Assembly (NCBI GenBank): GCA_029379225.1
Contig: JAQYWR010000042.1
Location: forward strand, 1 to 64,000
From: Nostoc sp. S4
GTDB lineage: Bacteria; Cyanobacteriota; Cyanobacteriia; Cyanobacteriales; Nostocaceae
DNA length: 64,000 bases
Reading direction: 5' to 3'
Position 1 is the first letter of the stretch; the number at the start of each line of letters is the position of its first letter. Positions 27,804 through 36,959 of this stretch are shown piece after piece. Below the pieces are notes generated by a model, which was not told the origin of the DNA, made no database searches, and was given only the letters and a program-made list of their open reading frames with translations. The translations under genes and the position numbers were made by a program.

Positions 27804-29261
27804 ATGATGCAACTACAATCTCAGAGAAACCCTTATGTTATCGGGCGTCCGATTAGCGAACCGGAAATATTTTTTGGGCGACAGAAGCAATTAGGGTTTA
27901 TTGAAGAAAATCTGAGACAAGGTGAAAAAGTTATATTACTGCATGGTCAACGACGCATAGGCAAGTCATCTCTACTTCAAAATATCCCTAAACTTGTCAA
28001 ACTAGATAACTCTGCTTTTGTTAGCTTTGATTTAGAATATCATAGCCAAGAAAAACTAGAAAACCTTTTAGAGAATTTAGCAGAAACTCTTGTTGAACAA
28101 TTAGAAATACCTCCAGAAAAAATATCAATACCAAACGCTCAACAGATACAAGAAGAAAAAGAAATTTTTTGTAATAGTTTTTTACCTCAAATTTACGAAC
28201 ATCTTCCCGAGAAGAATTTAGTATTACTTTTAGACGAATTTGATGCTTTAGACAATAAACATATCGGTGTAGAACTTGAATCATTATTCAAGCAATTAAA
28301 AAACATTGTCCATAAAAATCCCAAATTATTTGTGATAATCTTTGCTGGGAGAAAACCAGCAGATATCTCAAATTTGCTCGAAATATTTCCCAAAGTACCG
28401 ATCGCTGAAGTTGGATTACTAGATAATGAAAGTATTAAACAGCTGATTATCGAACCTGTTGGAGGTTCTTTGAGTTACGAACCAAAAGCGATACAAGCAA
28501 TTGCAGATTTATCGGCAGGACATCCTTATTTCATTCAAATTTTATGTTTTGCGGTTTTCAGTAGAGCTAGAGAACTGCAAAAATCGGAAGTTGTTGAAGA
28601 AGATGTAAAAAATATTATCGATAAGGCAGTTGAACTGGCAGAAGCGGGTTTTGCATGGTACTGGGAGGCTTTATCTATACTAGAAAAGGTAGTTTTTTCG
28701 GCGGTAGCTGAGGCGCAAAAAATAGCTAGTGAAAAAAATGACCAAGTGCTAGAAAAAGACCCATTGATGGTACTTAAAAGTTATCATAATGTGTTGTCAA
28801 GAGATTTGCTAGAAAAATTAATCAAAGAACTAGCATTAAAGGGTTTTTTAAACGAGCAAGGCAATAAAGTCAAAATAGAATTAGTCCAGCGTTGGTTAAT
28901 ACAACGTCACCCCTTATGGCACGAAATTAGGGAATTAGAGAAATTAGATAAACAAGAAGTGAGTTATACCTCCGAAACCTTTAATGAAATACCTTTAATC
29001 AGCCAGAATCAAAACCAAAATACTATTATTCAAAGCACTGGTTGGAATCAAGATTTCCAGAAGTTGGAACAAAATATATCTTCTGTCAAATCTTCTAAAA
29101 CTAAAATTCATTTAAAAACAGAGGAAATCTGGTTAGTTTTGGGAATTCTTTTTTTAGGAGTAGCTGCGATCGCTTCCTTCATCATATTTATTTATACTCC
29201 CAATCACAGCAATAATCAAAAACAAAACTCAGTACCAAATGCGACATCTCCCAGCCAATAG
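27804..29261 (+). CDS. STAND-like ATPase with C-terminal membrane anchor
   Basis: 485 residues, a clear paralogue of the ATPase half of the preceding gene: NPYVIGRPISEPEIFFGR, Walker A GQRRIGKSSLL, Walker B LVLLLDEFDAL, GHPYFIQILCFAVF. The winged-helix-like region is retained (DLLEKLIKELALKGFL). After a polar linker there is one transmembrane helix (about 440-464) and a short polar tail, so it lacks the TPRs and the outer ligand-binding domain. It lies about 195 bases downstream of the fusion gene on the same strand. Tail-anchored ATPases of this type have no known role here. Mixed assembly with the fusion protein is an inference from shared sequence and position. Confidence 0.75.
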   Translation: MMQLQSQRNPYVIGRPISEPEIFFGRQKQLGFIEENLRQGEKVILLHGQRRIGKSSLLQNIPKLVKLDNSAFVSFDLEYHSQEKLENLLENLAETLVEQLEIPPEKISIPNAQQIQEEKEIFCNSFLPQIYEHLPEKNLVLLLDEFDALDNKHIGVELESLFKQLKNIVHKNPKLFVIIFAGRKPADISNLLEIFPKVPIAEVGLLDNESIKQLIIEPVGGSLSYEPKAIQAIADLSAGHPYFIQILCFAVFSRARELQKSEVVEEDVKNIIDKAVELAEAGFAWYWEALSILEKVVFSAVAEAQKIASEKNDQVLEKDPLMVLKSYHNVLSRDLLEKLIKELALKGFLNEQGNKVKIELVQRWLIQRHPLWHEIRELEKLDKQEVSYTSETFNEIPLISQNQNQNTIIQSTGWNQDFQKLEQNISSVKSSKTKIHLKTEEIWLVLGILFLGVAAIASFIIFIYTPNHSNNQKQNSVPNATSPSQ

Positions 29262-29272
29262 TTAGTATTAGC

Positions 29273-29301
29273 GGTGCGTTAGACGCAAGCCGTAACGCAC
29301 C
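29273..29301. terminator. palindrome between convergent ATPase and chlM genes
   Basis: GGTGCGTTA and TAACGCACC form a perfect 9-bp stem around an 11-base spacer. It sits between two convergent stop codons. There is no T-run, so termination is only inferred. The GGTGCGTTA unit is also a common cyanobacterial intergenic repeat. Confidence 0.5.
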
Positions 29302-29325
29302 TTACTTACCGAACGCAACTCGGTA

Positions 29326-30012
29326 TCACTCACGTGTAGCTTCCAGTAAGCGGGAAAAATAAAAGCGAGTTTTAGTCATTGCTTGACGTTGCACACAAAA
29401 GCCGTTATTTTCTAAGATTCTCACTACATCGGCCTCACGATGCAAATATGCGCGAGTAGCTTTACTCGGTCCAGGAAAGAAACTGCCAATTTTCTTGAGT
29501 ATAGTCAAAGCGCAGGTCTTCGGCGCAAAACTAAGAATTATCCGCGACTGTGCTAGAGAACAGAGGTGAGAAATCATTTCATCGGCTTTTTCTTGGGGGT
29601 AGTGGATGAGAACATCCAAGCAAATAACAGTATGATAACTACCACTCAATGATTCTAAATCTTGGACAGCAAAGGTAGGATTTTCACCATTTCCTAAGGT
29701 TTGCTTGGCTCTATCTTTGCCTTCTTCCACCATTTTTTCGGAAATATCACTTGCATAGACCTTGGCACCATCGACTGCTAGCGGGATGCTGAGACTACCC
29801 ACACCACAGCCAGCATCGCAAATTGATAGTTCTGGTAAATTGTTATCAGCTTTTAGCCAGTCGAGAACTGTATCCACCGTTTGCTGGTGTCCATTGCGGA
29901 TGTCCAGCTGAACTTTGTTAACTTCGCCATCGCCGTAAATCCGCCTCCAACGGTCAAACCCTGTGGAATTGAAATACTCGCGAACAATCGTTTTATCGTC
30001 GGCTGCGTTCAT
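29326..30012 (-). CDS. chlM: magnesium protoporphyrin IX methyltransferase
   Basis: 228 residues. It methylates the 13-propionate of Mg-protoporphyrin IX using SAM, a step of chlorophyll synthesis at the thylakoid or plasma membrane. The N-terminal REYFNSTGFDRWRRIYG signature is specific for ChlM/BchM. SAM motif I is CDAGCGVGSLSIPLA, and ICLDVLIHYP with the C-terminal TRFYFSRLLEATR tail also match. It appears to be monocistronic. Confidence 0.95.
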   Translation of the reverse strand: MNAADDKTIVREYFNSTGFDRWRRIYGDGEVNKVQLDIRNGHQQTVDTVLDWLKADNNLPELSICDAGCGVGSLSIPLAVDGAKVYASDISEKMVEEGKDRAKQTLGNGENPTFAVQDLESLSGSYHTVICLDVLIHYPQEKADEMISHLCSLAQSRIILSFAPKTCALTILKKIGSFFPGPSKATRAYLHREADVVRILENNGFCVQRQAMTKTRFYFSRLLEATRE

Positions 30013-30160
30013 AAACTCTGATTTTTAGGGGTTCCCAATGCTTAAAATTATCATTGATATGAACCCACAGGAACGCTCTTCCAGATTTTTGCAAATATAG
30101 TTAATGTATAAGCAAATATACTCAATAGTGTTTGGAGATGCGGGGAGTTTTGAATTATGC

Positions 30161-31807
30161 TTAATGACTAATAATTGTTGATACTGGCTGCAATTTTGTT
30201 TGATAAACTTTGACTAATCTATCAATACCTTTGAAGCGATAATCTCCCATTTCTTGGAAGTCCGATGGTTGTGAAAGCATTGCATAAGTGGCTTCACTAA
30301 TCACGCATTCACTCGGAGGACAAACTCCTTCCATGCGAGCTGCCAGATTAATTGTTGCGCCTAATGCTGTATAGTCTACCCTTTGCGAACTACCAACATC
30401 TCCAACGACCGCCTTACCACTATTAATTGCAATGCGTAATTGCAGCGGTTCTTGCCAAAAATTATTGGCATTGAGATGTTTCAGACGAGCCAGCATTCCC
30501 TTAGCAGCAGTTACGGCGCGATCGGCGTGATCTATTTGCGGTTCTGGAGCGCCAAAAAATGTCATGATACAATCGCCAATATATTTATCTAAAGTGCCGC
30601 CGCAAGTAAACACTTCTTTGAGCATTTCTTCAAATAAATTATTTAATAGTTGGGCAATCGCAGTTGGTGTTAATCGTTCAGAAATTGCTGTAAACCCGAC
30701 TAAATCCGCAAACAAAATACTGATTTCACTTTCTGCTGGCGCTAAACGACCATCTGGCAACGCGCCTACAGATATCAACTGCTGTACAACTGCTGGGGAA
30801 TGATAGCGTTCTAGTCGATGACGAATCATTTCTTCAGTTTTAAGTTTCTCTACCAGTAGCCAACGCTGGACGCTGGAAGCCACAAGGTTTGCTAAAGCTG
30901 AAAAAAAGCTCAGTTCTTCCTCGCCTTCATTTGCCCAATGGTAAGAAGAAAGATTGGCATCGGCATAAAGAACGCCGACAACTTTATTTTCATCCCATAA
31001 AGGCACTGCCATTGCACTGCGAATGCCTTTGACTAAAATACTTTGTTCGCTAGCAAACCGTTCATCCTGATGAGTATCACCAGTTTGAATAACGACTTTT
31101 TCGGCAAATACTTTTTGACAGATACTACGACTAATCCAACTACCATCGGCAGAGAGATGTTGCTGTTGGGAAACATTTCTAGTAGCAGCATTCACTAACT
31201 CTAAGTGCCCACGACCATTGACATCAATTAATAATGCCAAGCGATCGATACTATCAAGGTAACGAAATACAACTTGTTGCACCTGGGAAAAAATCTCTTC
31301 TATAGACGCTGCCGCACAGAGATTTTTCGCGATATCAACTAAGTCTTTAAGACGGGCAATAGTTTTATCTTTATTGGTGATGTTGCCATCTTTACTATCT
31401 GCTGCAATCCATTGCTGTTGTAATTGTTCAACATTGTGAAGGATTGTTCTTTGCTCATTAGTATCCGAAGTTGACGCATACTCTGGTGTTGATGTCGATT
31501 GTGAAGCAGGATTTGTCAGCAGCACTACTAGGTTAACATTACCCAACCAAACGACATCGCCGTGATGCAACTCTTGGGGAGAGTTTACCAGATATTTATT
31601 GACTTGCGTGCCGTTTTTGCTGCCCAAATCTTCAATAGTCCACATCCCCTCGGTCGTTTTTAAAATCCGGGCATGGTTGCGGGATACTCCAGCAAAAGGT
31701 AAGTACAAATTACATTCTGGCAAACGACCAATCGTAAATACATCTTGGTCAACTGCGATCGCTGTCTCGGTATCTCCCTCTTGTAGGCGTAGGGTGAGTT
31801 CAGTCAT
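30161..31807 (-). CDS. FHA-GAF-class III adenylate cyclase
   Basis: 548 residues. An N-terminal FHA domain (IGRLPECNLYLPFAGVSRNHARI, about 25-50) binds phosphothreonine. A linker, then a GAF domain (about 165-320, with AVPLWDENKVVGVLYADANLS) follows. The C-terminal cyclase holds both metal Asp (FADLVGFT and YIGDCIMTFFG), the purine-contact Lys (TLDKYIGD) and Thr in DYTALG, and the transition-state Asn/Arg in INLAARM. The Lys/Thr pair is the arrangement seen in cyanobacterial CyaC-type adenylate cyclases, so cAMP is the likely product. FHA suggests control by a Ser/Thr kinase. Confidence 0.9.
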   Translation of the reverse strand: MTELTLRLQEGDTETAIAVDQDVFTIGRLPECNLYLPFAGVSRNHARILKTTEGMWTIEDLGSKNGTQVNKYLVNSPQELHHGDVVWLGNVNLVVLLTNPASQSTSTPEYASTSDTNEQRTILHNVEQLQQQWIAADSKDGNITNKDKTIARLKDLVDIAKNLCAAASIEEIFSQVQQVVFRYLDSIDRLALLIDVNGRGHLELVNAATRNVSQQQHLSADGSWISRSICQKVFAEKVVIQTGDTHQDERFASEQSILVKGIRSAMAVPLWDENKVVGVLYADANLSSYHWANEGEEELSFFSALANLVASSVQRWLLVEKLKTEEMIRHRLERYHSPAVVQQLISVGALPDGRLAPAESEISILFADLVGFTAISERLTPTAIAQLLNNLFEEMLKEVFTCGGTLDKYIGDCIMTFFGAPEPQIDHADRAVTAAKGMLARLKHLNANNFWQEPLQLRIAINSGKAVVGDVGSSQRVDYTALGATINLAARMEGVCPPSECVISEATYAMLSQPSDFQEMGDYRFKGIDRLVKVYQTKLQPVSTIISH

Positions 31808-32433
31808 GAGTGTGATAGATCCATTGAAGCTACGGGTGCGAGCAACTCTTGGGTAAGTTATACCTTAAAGGTTAACTCTTCACCTTTTCTTTATGACACT
31901 GTTAACTGCATTCCGACAACTGCGTGTATTTAATATAACAACAAATTTGAGGTAGGAGCGGTTAATTTATCTGGGATTTTCCAGCTTATGTATTCATGCT
32001 GCTACTAAACTACTACTCAAGTTAAGTACTATTATTGAGATGTTTGACAAGATTTAAAGGAACTCCAATAAATAAATTATTCTGTTTGAAGTTGCTGACT
32101 GATAACTGATGACTGTTGAGTGATGAGTGTGAAGAGTGGGATATTTTTTATTTGTCAGTCCCTAATGGCAATTGTACCGATTAAAATATCTTACTTGTTG
32201 TTTCTATTGCCATCTAACACGGCTTTACCGCTATCTGTCAATCTGCTATCAGTCAATACCCAATCTGGGAATTACTAGAGCATTGACGCTAAAAATTTCC
32301 TCTGCCTGTGTAAATTTTGACCATTCTCCATTCCTGGCCTTCAAAAAAAAATCCGAGAGTCAAATGATAATGTCCGCCAGCGATCTAAAATGACACTGTT
32401 AATCGGTAAACAAAAAGTCAATAAGTTCAGCGT
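31808..32433. other. intergenic region with dispersed repeat
   Basis: About 625 bases between the divergent cyclase and psbQ genes. It contains the MITE-like copy at 32054-32165. The rest is AT-rich with no recognisable gene, though it must carry the psbQ promoter. Confidence 0.5.
32054..32165. repeat. dispersed MITE-like repeat, copy A
   Basis: Begins TTAAAGGAACTCCAATAAA and ends TTTGTCAGTCCCTAA, so the two ends are imperfect inverted copies. About 80 bases of it recur at 51589-51681, and both ends recur at 60871-61001. The interior is AT-rich and non-coding. Confidence 0.65.
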
Positions 32434-32889
32434 ATGGTGCGTCAACGCTCAATTTTCTCATTTGTTTTGGTATTATTGGCCACATTTCTCATTAGTTGTG
32501 GCGGGCCTGGTGTCGCAGTGGCACCTCCAACGTACACAGAAACGCAAATTGCGAAAATTCAGGAATACGTTCCGGAAATTCAAGCTGTGCGCGATCGCTC
32601 ACAAGAGTTGCAGACCTTGATCCAAAGAAAAGATTGGATCAACGTGAGTAACTTTATACATGGGCCGATAACAGAAGCAAGGTTGAACCTGACTTATGTC
32701 ACTCCCCACCTTCTACCTAAAGACCAAACCGCAGCACGTCAAATAACGCGAGATTTGTTTAACCACCTGGTTAAAGTCAATCAAGGCGCGTCCTCTGGCA
32801 ATGGTGAACTTGCTTCGAGTAACTCCCAGGCTGCTTTCAAAGACATTGACAAATTCCTCCAGTTGCTTCCTGAGACAAGCACTCAATAG
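32434..32889 (+). CDS. psbQ: photosystem II protein PsbQ (CyanoQ)
   Basis: 151 residues. The lipoprotein signal peptide ends in LISCGG (Cys22 as lipid anchor), which places it on the lumenal side of the thylakoid membrane, where CyanoQ stabilises the oxygen-evolving complex. The remainder is the expected four-helix bundle: IQEYVPEIQAVRDRSQELQ, IQRKDWINVSNFIHGP, PKDQTAARQITRDLF, and AFKDIDKFLQLLP. Length and composition fit. Confidence 0.93.
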   Translation: MVRQRSIFSFVLVLLATFLISCGGPGVAVAPPTYTETQIAKIQEYVPEIQAVRDRSQELQTLIQRKDWINVSNFIHGPITEARLNLTYVTPHLLPKDQTAARQITRDLFNHLVKVNQGASSGNGELASSNSQAAFKDIDKFLQLLPETSTQ

Positions 32890-32928
32890 AAGCAAGTTAA
32901 GATGAGCAAAGGGGCACAGAGGGATGAG

Positions 32929-33055
32929 GGAGATGGGGAGATAGGGAAGTGTGGGGAGTGTGGGGAGAGAGGGGGGAAAGATTTCTTCCCCATCCTCCCA
33001 CACCTCCCACTCCCCCCACCTCCCCACTTCCCCACCTCCCTACTTCCCACTCCCC
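32929..33055. repeat. polypurine/polypyrimidine imperfect inverted repeat
   Basis: About 50 bases of almost pure purine (GGGAAGTGTGGGGAGTG type units) are followed after AAAGATTTCTT by about 70 bases of almost pure pyrimidine, together able to fold into a long hairpin. It lies between psbQ and the oxidase gene. The oxidase frame stays open through it, but the resulting peptide is low-complexity. Confidence 0.8.
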
Positions 33056-33075
33056 CGTTCCATCTCAAACAAGCA

Positions 33076-34197
33076 ATGAGTCATGTAATCATTATCGGTT
33101 GTGGTGTGGTTGGGGCTGCGATCGCTTATGAACTCAGTCAAGTAAAAGGGCTGAAAATCACAGTTTTTGACCGACAACCACCAGCACAAGCTTCTACGGG
33201 TGCTGCACTTGGTGTTTTGATGGGCGTAATCAGCCAAAAAATCAAGAGCAAGGCTTGGCAAATGCGGCAAACTAGCATCCAACGCTATGAAACCTTGATT
33301 CCAGAATTAGAAGCTATTACAGGTAGCAAAATTCCTTTTAACCGCCAGGGAATTGTCATGCTGTTGTTTGATCCCGCCAAGGAAATCTCAGCATGGGAAA
33401 AGTTAGTAGAGACTCGCCACTCTCAAGGCTGGCAGTTAGAAATTTGGAATACTGCTCAACTCCAGAATATCTGTCCTCAGGTTGATTGCCAAAAAATTCT
33501 TGGCGCCGTCTATTCTCCCCAAGACCGTCAACTCGATCCAACTGCCCTGACATTAGCTTTAGTTAAAGCTGCCCAGCAGAATGGTGTAACTTTCAAATTT
33601 GGTGTAGCTGTTTCGGATAGCCAAACCTCGACACCTGAATCTTCGCCTAAATTTTGCAATTCCCTTGAAACTACAGAAGGAAAAATAGCTGCTGATTGGT
33701 TTGTAGTCGCCGCAGGGCTAGGTTCAACACCACTGACAGCAAAATTAAATCAGGCGATTGATATCCGCCCCGTGTTAGGGCAAGCGTTACAAGTACGTGT
33801 AAGGCGTCCATTAGGCAATCGGGACTTCCAACCGATAATCACTGGTAATGATGTCCATATTGTTCCTGTAGGCGGTAGAGATTATTGGCTGGGTGCAACA
33901 GTGGAATTTCCCACCAACGGTGATGAAATACCGCCAAATCAACAACTGTTGGAATCTGTTAGAGAACAAGCGATCGCATTTTGTCCAGAATTAGCCACAG
34001 CAACTATTCTCCGCACTTGGTCGGGGTTACGCCCTCGTCCTGAAGGACGCCCAGCCCCAATTATTGATAAGTTGCCAGGATTTAGCAACGTTCTCTTGGC
34101 TACCGGACACTATCGCAACGGCGTTTTACTAGCACCCGCCACAGCTTATGCAATTCGTGAGATGATTATTCCTCAGGGAGTGGGGACTGGGGACTAG
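33076..34197 (+). CDS. FAD-dependent oxidoreductase of the glycine/D-amino acid oxidase family
   Basis: About 373 residues. FAD-binding GxGxxG near the start (HVIIIGCGVVGAAIAYEL), DAO-family motifs in the middle (GAVYSPQDRQLDPTALTLALVKAA) and at the end (RTWSGLRPRPEGRPAPIID, LLATGHYRNGVLLAPATA). The last segment resembles ThiO, which makes iminoglycine for thiamine synthesis, but no thi genes are near, so glycine oxidase is only likely. I choose the ATG at 33076, directly before the Rossmann strand. The longer frame starting at 32902 passes through the purine/pyrimidine repeat. Confidence 0.85.
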   Translation: MSHVIIIGCGVVGAAIAYELSQVKGLKITVFDRQPPAQASTGAALGVLMGVISQKIKSKAWQMRQTSIQRYETLIPELEAITGSKIPFNRQGIVMLLFDPAKEISAWEKLVETRHSQGWQLEIWNTAQLQNICPQVDCQKILGAVYSPQDRQLDPTALTLALVKAAQQNGVTFKFGVAVSDSQTSTPESSPKFCNSLETTEGKIAADWFVVAAGLGSTPLTAKLNQAIDIRPVLGQALQVRVRRPLGNRDFQPIITGNDVHIVPVGGRDYWLGATVEFPTNGDEIPPNQQLLESVREQAIAFCPELATATILRTWSGLRPRPEGRPAPIIDKLPGFSNVLLATGHYRNGVLLAPATAYAIREMIIPQGVGTGD

Positions 34198-34349
34198 AAA
34201 AAAGTTTTTCTATCCCAATCCCTAATTCCCAATCCCTAGTCCTTTTTATAAAAAACCTTTTCATCTTTGCGCCTCTGTGCCTACCCTTTGGGAAGCCACT
34301 TCGTGTCTGTGCGTGAGGCTTTTAAATTCTAAATTCATAGGAAAATAGC

Positions 34350-35201
34350 GTGTCAATAACAGAACATAAAATAAACGTAGATTCACTAGAATGGTTTTAT
34401 CGGGAATCTTCACCAATCGGCAGAACTGACTTAACGCCTGTATTATTGCTACACGGCTTAGTTTCACAAAGTTATAGTTGGCGTAATATTATACCTGCTT
34501 TAGCGAATCAAGGTACAAGAGCGATCGCCCCAGATTGGATTGGTCACGGCTTTTCTGCAAAACCAGAAAAACGAGATTTTGCTTACACTCCTGAAGCTTT
34601 TATCACAGCTTTATCAGGATTTATCAAAGCGTTAGAACTCGAATATTTTTCCTTAGTTGTCCAAGGCTTTTTAGGTTCTGTCGGACTACAATATGCTTTG
34701 CGTTACCCAGAACAAATTGCCAATATAGCTATCTTAAATACACCAATTTCAACTGCTGCCAAATTACCTTGGAAAATTAAACAAATGGGTTTACCTTTGG
34801 CTGGTGAAGTCATGACCCAAGACCCACTGTTAGTTGACCGGACGCTAGAAGGTGGTAGCCGTTATCGCATAGAAGATAAGGATTTAGATATTTATCGAAA
34901 ACCATTTTTGACCGCTTCTGCATCTGGTCGAGGTTTGTTAGCAAGTATTCGCAATTTGCAACTTGATTCAACAATGACAGAAATTGAATCTGGCTTTAAA
35001 CAATGGCAACAGCCAATTCTGATTCAATGGGGTATGATTGACCCTTGGTTACCCATAGATGTTGCAGAAAAATTTACAAATTCGGTATCCAATGCTGAAT
35101 TAATAAAACTTAATAACGTCGGACATTATCCTCAAGAACACTACCATGAGACTATTTTAGAAGACCTTTTACCCTTTGTGCGTCGCAAAGATACTCATTG
35201 A
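34350..35201 (+). CDS. alpha/beta hydrolase-fold protein without the usual nucleophile
   Basis: 283 residues, GTG start preceded by AGGAAA. The fold is clear: VLLLHGLVSQSYSWRNIIPAL (oxyanion loop), DWIGHGFSAKP, lid region, WGMIDPWLP (acid), and NVGHYPQEH (catalytic His). At the nucleophile elbow it reads VVQGFLGSVGL, where haloalkane-dehalogenase relatives have VVQDWGG. The nucleophile Asp or Ser position is therefore Gly. It is likely non-hydrolytic, or uses another residue. It lies upstream of hemJ on the same strand with about 130 bases between. Confidence 0.8.
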   Translation: MSITEHKINVDSLEWFYRESSPIGRTDLTPVLLLHGLVSQSYSWRNIIPALANQGTRAIAPDWIGHGFSAKPEKRDFAYTPEAFITALSGFIKALELEYFSLVVQGFLGSVGLQYALRYPEQIANIAILNTPISTAAKLPWKIKQMGLPLAGEVMTQDPLLVDRTLEGGSRYRIEDKDLDIYRKPFLTASASGRGLLASIRNLQLDSTMTEIESGFKQWQQPILIQWGMIDPWLPIDVAEKFTNSVSNAELIKLNNVGHYPQEHYHETILEDLLPFVRRKDTH

Positions 35202-35332
35202 TAATATACCTTTGGCAAAAATCGATATTATAAAAATGAATCTCAGAATTTATAAGTTATAAGTTAAAATTCTGACTCATTTTTATTACCATTAAAAATG
35301 CATCAAAACCACACTGATGGAGATTATAATTC

Positions 35333-35917
35333 ATGGCTTATTCATGGTTTAAAGCATTTCATATTGTCGGATTTGTAGTTTGGTTTGCCGGTTTGTTCTA
35401 CCTGGTACGTCTTTTTATTTATCACGTTGAAGCCAATGAAGAACCTGAACCAGCGCGAACGATACTAAAAAATCAGTATCAAATTATGGAAAAGCGCCTC
35501 TACCATATCATTACTAACCCAGGAATGTTTCTGACCATCGCTATGGCCATCGGCTTAGTCAGCACTGAACCAGAAGTGTTAAAAGAGGGTTGGTTGCATA
35601 TCAAACTGCTATTTGTAGCGATTTTAATTGGCTATCATCATTACTGCGCTCGTTTGATGAAGAAGTTAGCAGTAGATGAATGTTCCTGGAATAGTCAGCA
35701 ATTGCGTGCTTTAAATGAAGCACCGACAGTCATGTTGGTGGCGATTGTCTTACTGGCTGTATTTAAAAATAATCTTCCAACAGATATCACTGCTTGGGGC
35801 ATTTTTGGCATGATTATTTTAATGGCAGTTACTATTCAACTTTATGCCAAAAAACGTAGGCAGGATAAAGAGAAGTTGATGGCGCAGATAGGGCAAATTC
35901 CCCAAGAGCAAAGTTAG
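35333..35917 (+). CDS. hemJ: protoporphyrinogen IX oxidase, HemJ type
   Basis: 194 residues with four to five membrane helices. HemJ is the cyanobacterial protoporphyrinogen oxidase that supplies both haem and chlorophyll. The N-terminal WFKAFHIVGFVVWFAGLFYL with its conserved His, the loop RLYHIITNPGMFLT, and GWLHIKLLFV with another His all match the family. The C-terminal basic tail is longer than in proteobacteria. Together with chlM it gives two tetrapyrrole genes within 6 kb. Confidence 0.93.
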   Translation: MAYSWFKAFHIVGFVVWFAGLFYLVRLFIYHVEANEEPEPARTILKNQYQIMEKRLYHIITNPGMFLTIAMAIGLVSTEPEVLKEGWLHIKLLFVAILIGYHHYCARLMKKLAVDECSWNSQQLRALNEAPTVMLVAIVLLAVFKNNLPTDITAWGIFGMIILMAVTIQLYAKKRRQDKEKLMAQIGQIPQEQS

Positions 35918-36065
35918 ATAACGTTGCCTGGGAAATTTCAGATAAAGTCCGGGCAAAACATTATTCATTTATTTAAACTACATATCTTGTATGGGCACGC
36001 CAATGCTGTGCCCCTACCCGGTGGTCTATGTTGTGCCCGTACTTTATGTTGCCTCATTCGGAAAA

Positions 36066-36959
36066 CTATTTCAATAAATCATCTCCAGGAATGACAGTAC
36101 TGTAAAAGACATAATTTTTATTAGCTAGATAGCGACGATCTTGTTTAATTATTGCCATAAACTCTCGATGTCCTTCCCGCCTACGTCCTACTAAACAACC
36201 TGCACTGGCATTCTTGATATCATTTACAGGAGCATCATAACCGTAGTGTTGATTTACTGCAAAAATACCTGTATCAAGTTTGTCACCAGTCCGTTGAAAA
36301 TCTTTATTAAAATCTCGGTGAACAGTAATAGGCGCAACTTGGACTAATGCTTCGTGAGGTTCTGAATTGCCGTGTATGCCAACCGCCCAAGCTTTGTATT
36401 GTCCAAATTTAATTCTGGCAGCTCCTCCGGGATTCATCGGGTTATAAGTATACCACCGACCTGGTTCTGTAGTAGCTTGCCAGTGATTTACAATTTTAGG
36501 AACACCGTCTACTACTTCAATTACAATGCGGCGATCGTTGAATTGATTGGGTGTATCTTTGTTCAGAGTCCAGTCTTCATTTACTCCTTCTAAATAAACA
36601 ATATTATATTCTTTGCGATTAGTGAATATCTGATAGTTTTTTGCCTGCATGTATTTGACAATCTTACTAGGAACGTCATTACCAAGTTTTAAGGGGGGTT
36701 TAGGAAGATCGTCTGGTTTAGTTTCAATTAATTCTTTGGCTGTGACTGCTGCTAAAAAGTCAGTTTCTCCAGTTTTCATTAATTGTTGAAATTCTTTAAG
36801 GGCTGCGGTAGAAACAGGCCCAAATTTGTCATCAGCCGGAGGGTCGAGCAAACCCAAGCCAATTAACAGTATTTGAATCTGATGACTCAATTCTGGGTCT
36901 TTGGCGATCGCCTCGAATCCCCATTTCTCATTTTTTCCTAAGAAATCTTGTAGTTTCAT
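36066..36959 (-). CDS. peptidoglycan-binding protein with L,D-transpeptidase-like catalytic domain
   Basis: About 297 residues. A peptidoglycan-binding-like helix domain is at the N-terminus (LSHQIQILLIGLGLLDPPADDKFGPVSTAALKEFQ). The C-terminal part has VGIHGNSEP and NASAGCLVGRR, which fits the HG...SxGC catalytic pattern of YkuD-type L,D-transpeptidases. No signal peptide or membrane helix is visible. The ATG at 36959 is preferred because the upstream start adds only seven residues. One of five cell-wall-directed proteins between 36 and 46.5 kb. Confidence 0.7.
   Translation of the reverse strand: MKLQDFLGKNEKWGFEAIAKDPELSHQIQILLIGLGLLDPPADDKFGPVSTAALKEFQQLMKTGETDFLAAVTAKELIETKPDDLPKPPLKLGNDVPSKIVKYMQAKNYQIFTNRKEYNIVYLEGVNEDWTLNKDTPNQFNDRRIVIEVVDGVPKIVNHWQATTEPGRWYTYNPMNPGGAARIKFGQYKAWAVGIHGNSEPHEALVQVAPITVHRDFNKDFQRTGDKLDTGIFAVNQHYGYDAPVNDIKNASAGCLVGRRREGHREFMAIIKQDRRYLANKNYVFYSTVIPGDDLLK

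Noticed and set aside
32902-33075. N-terminal extension of the FAD oxidase
   Set aside because: It encodes Gly/Pro-rich low-complexity peptide from the purine/pyrimidine repeat; the FAD motif begins right after the ATG at 33076.
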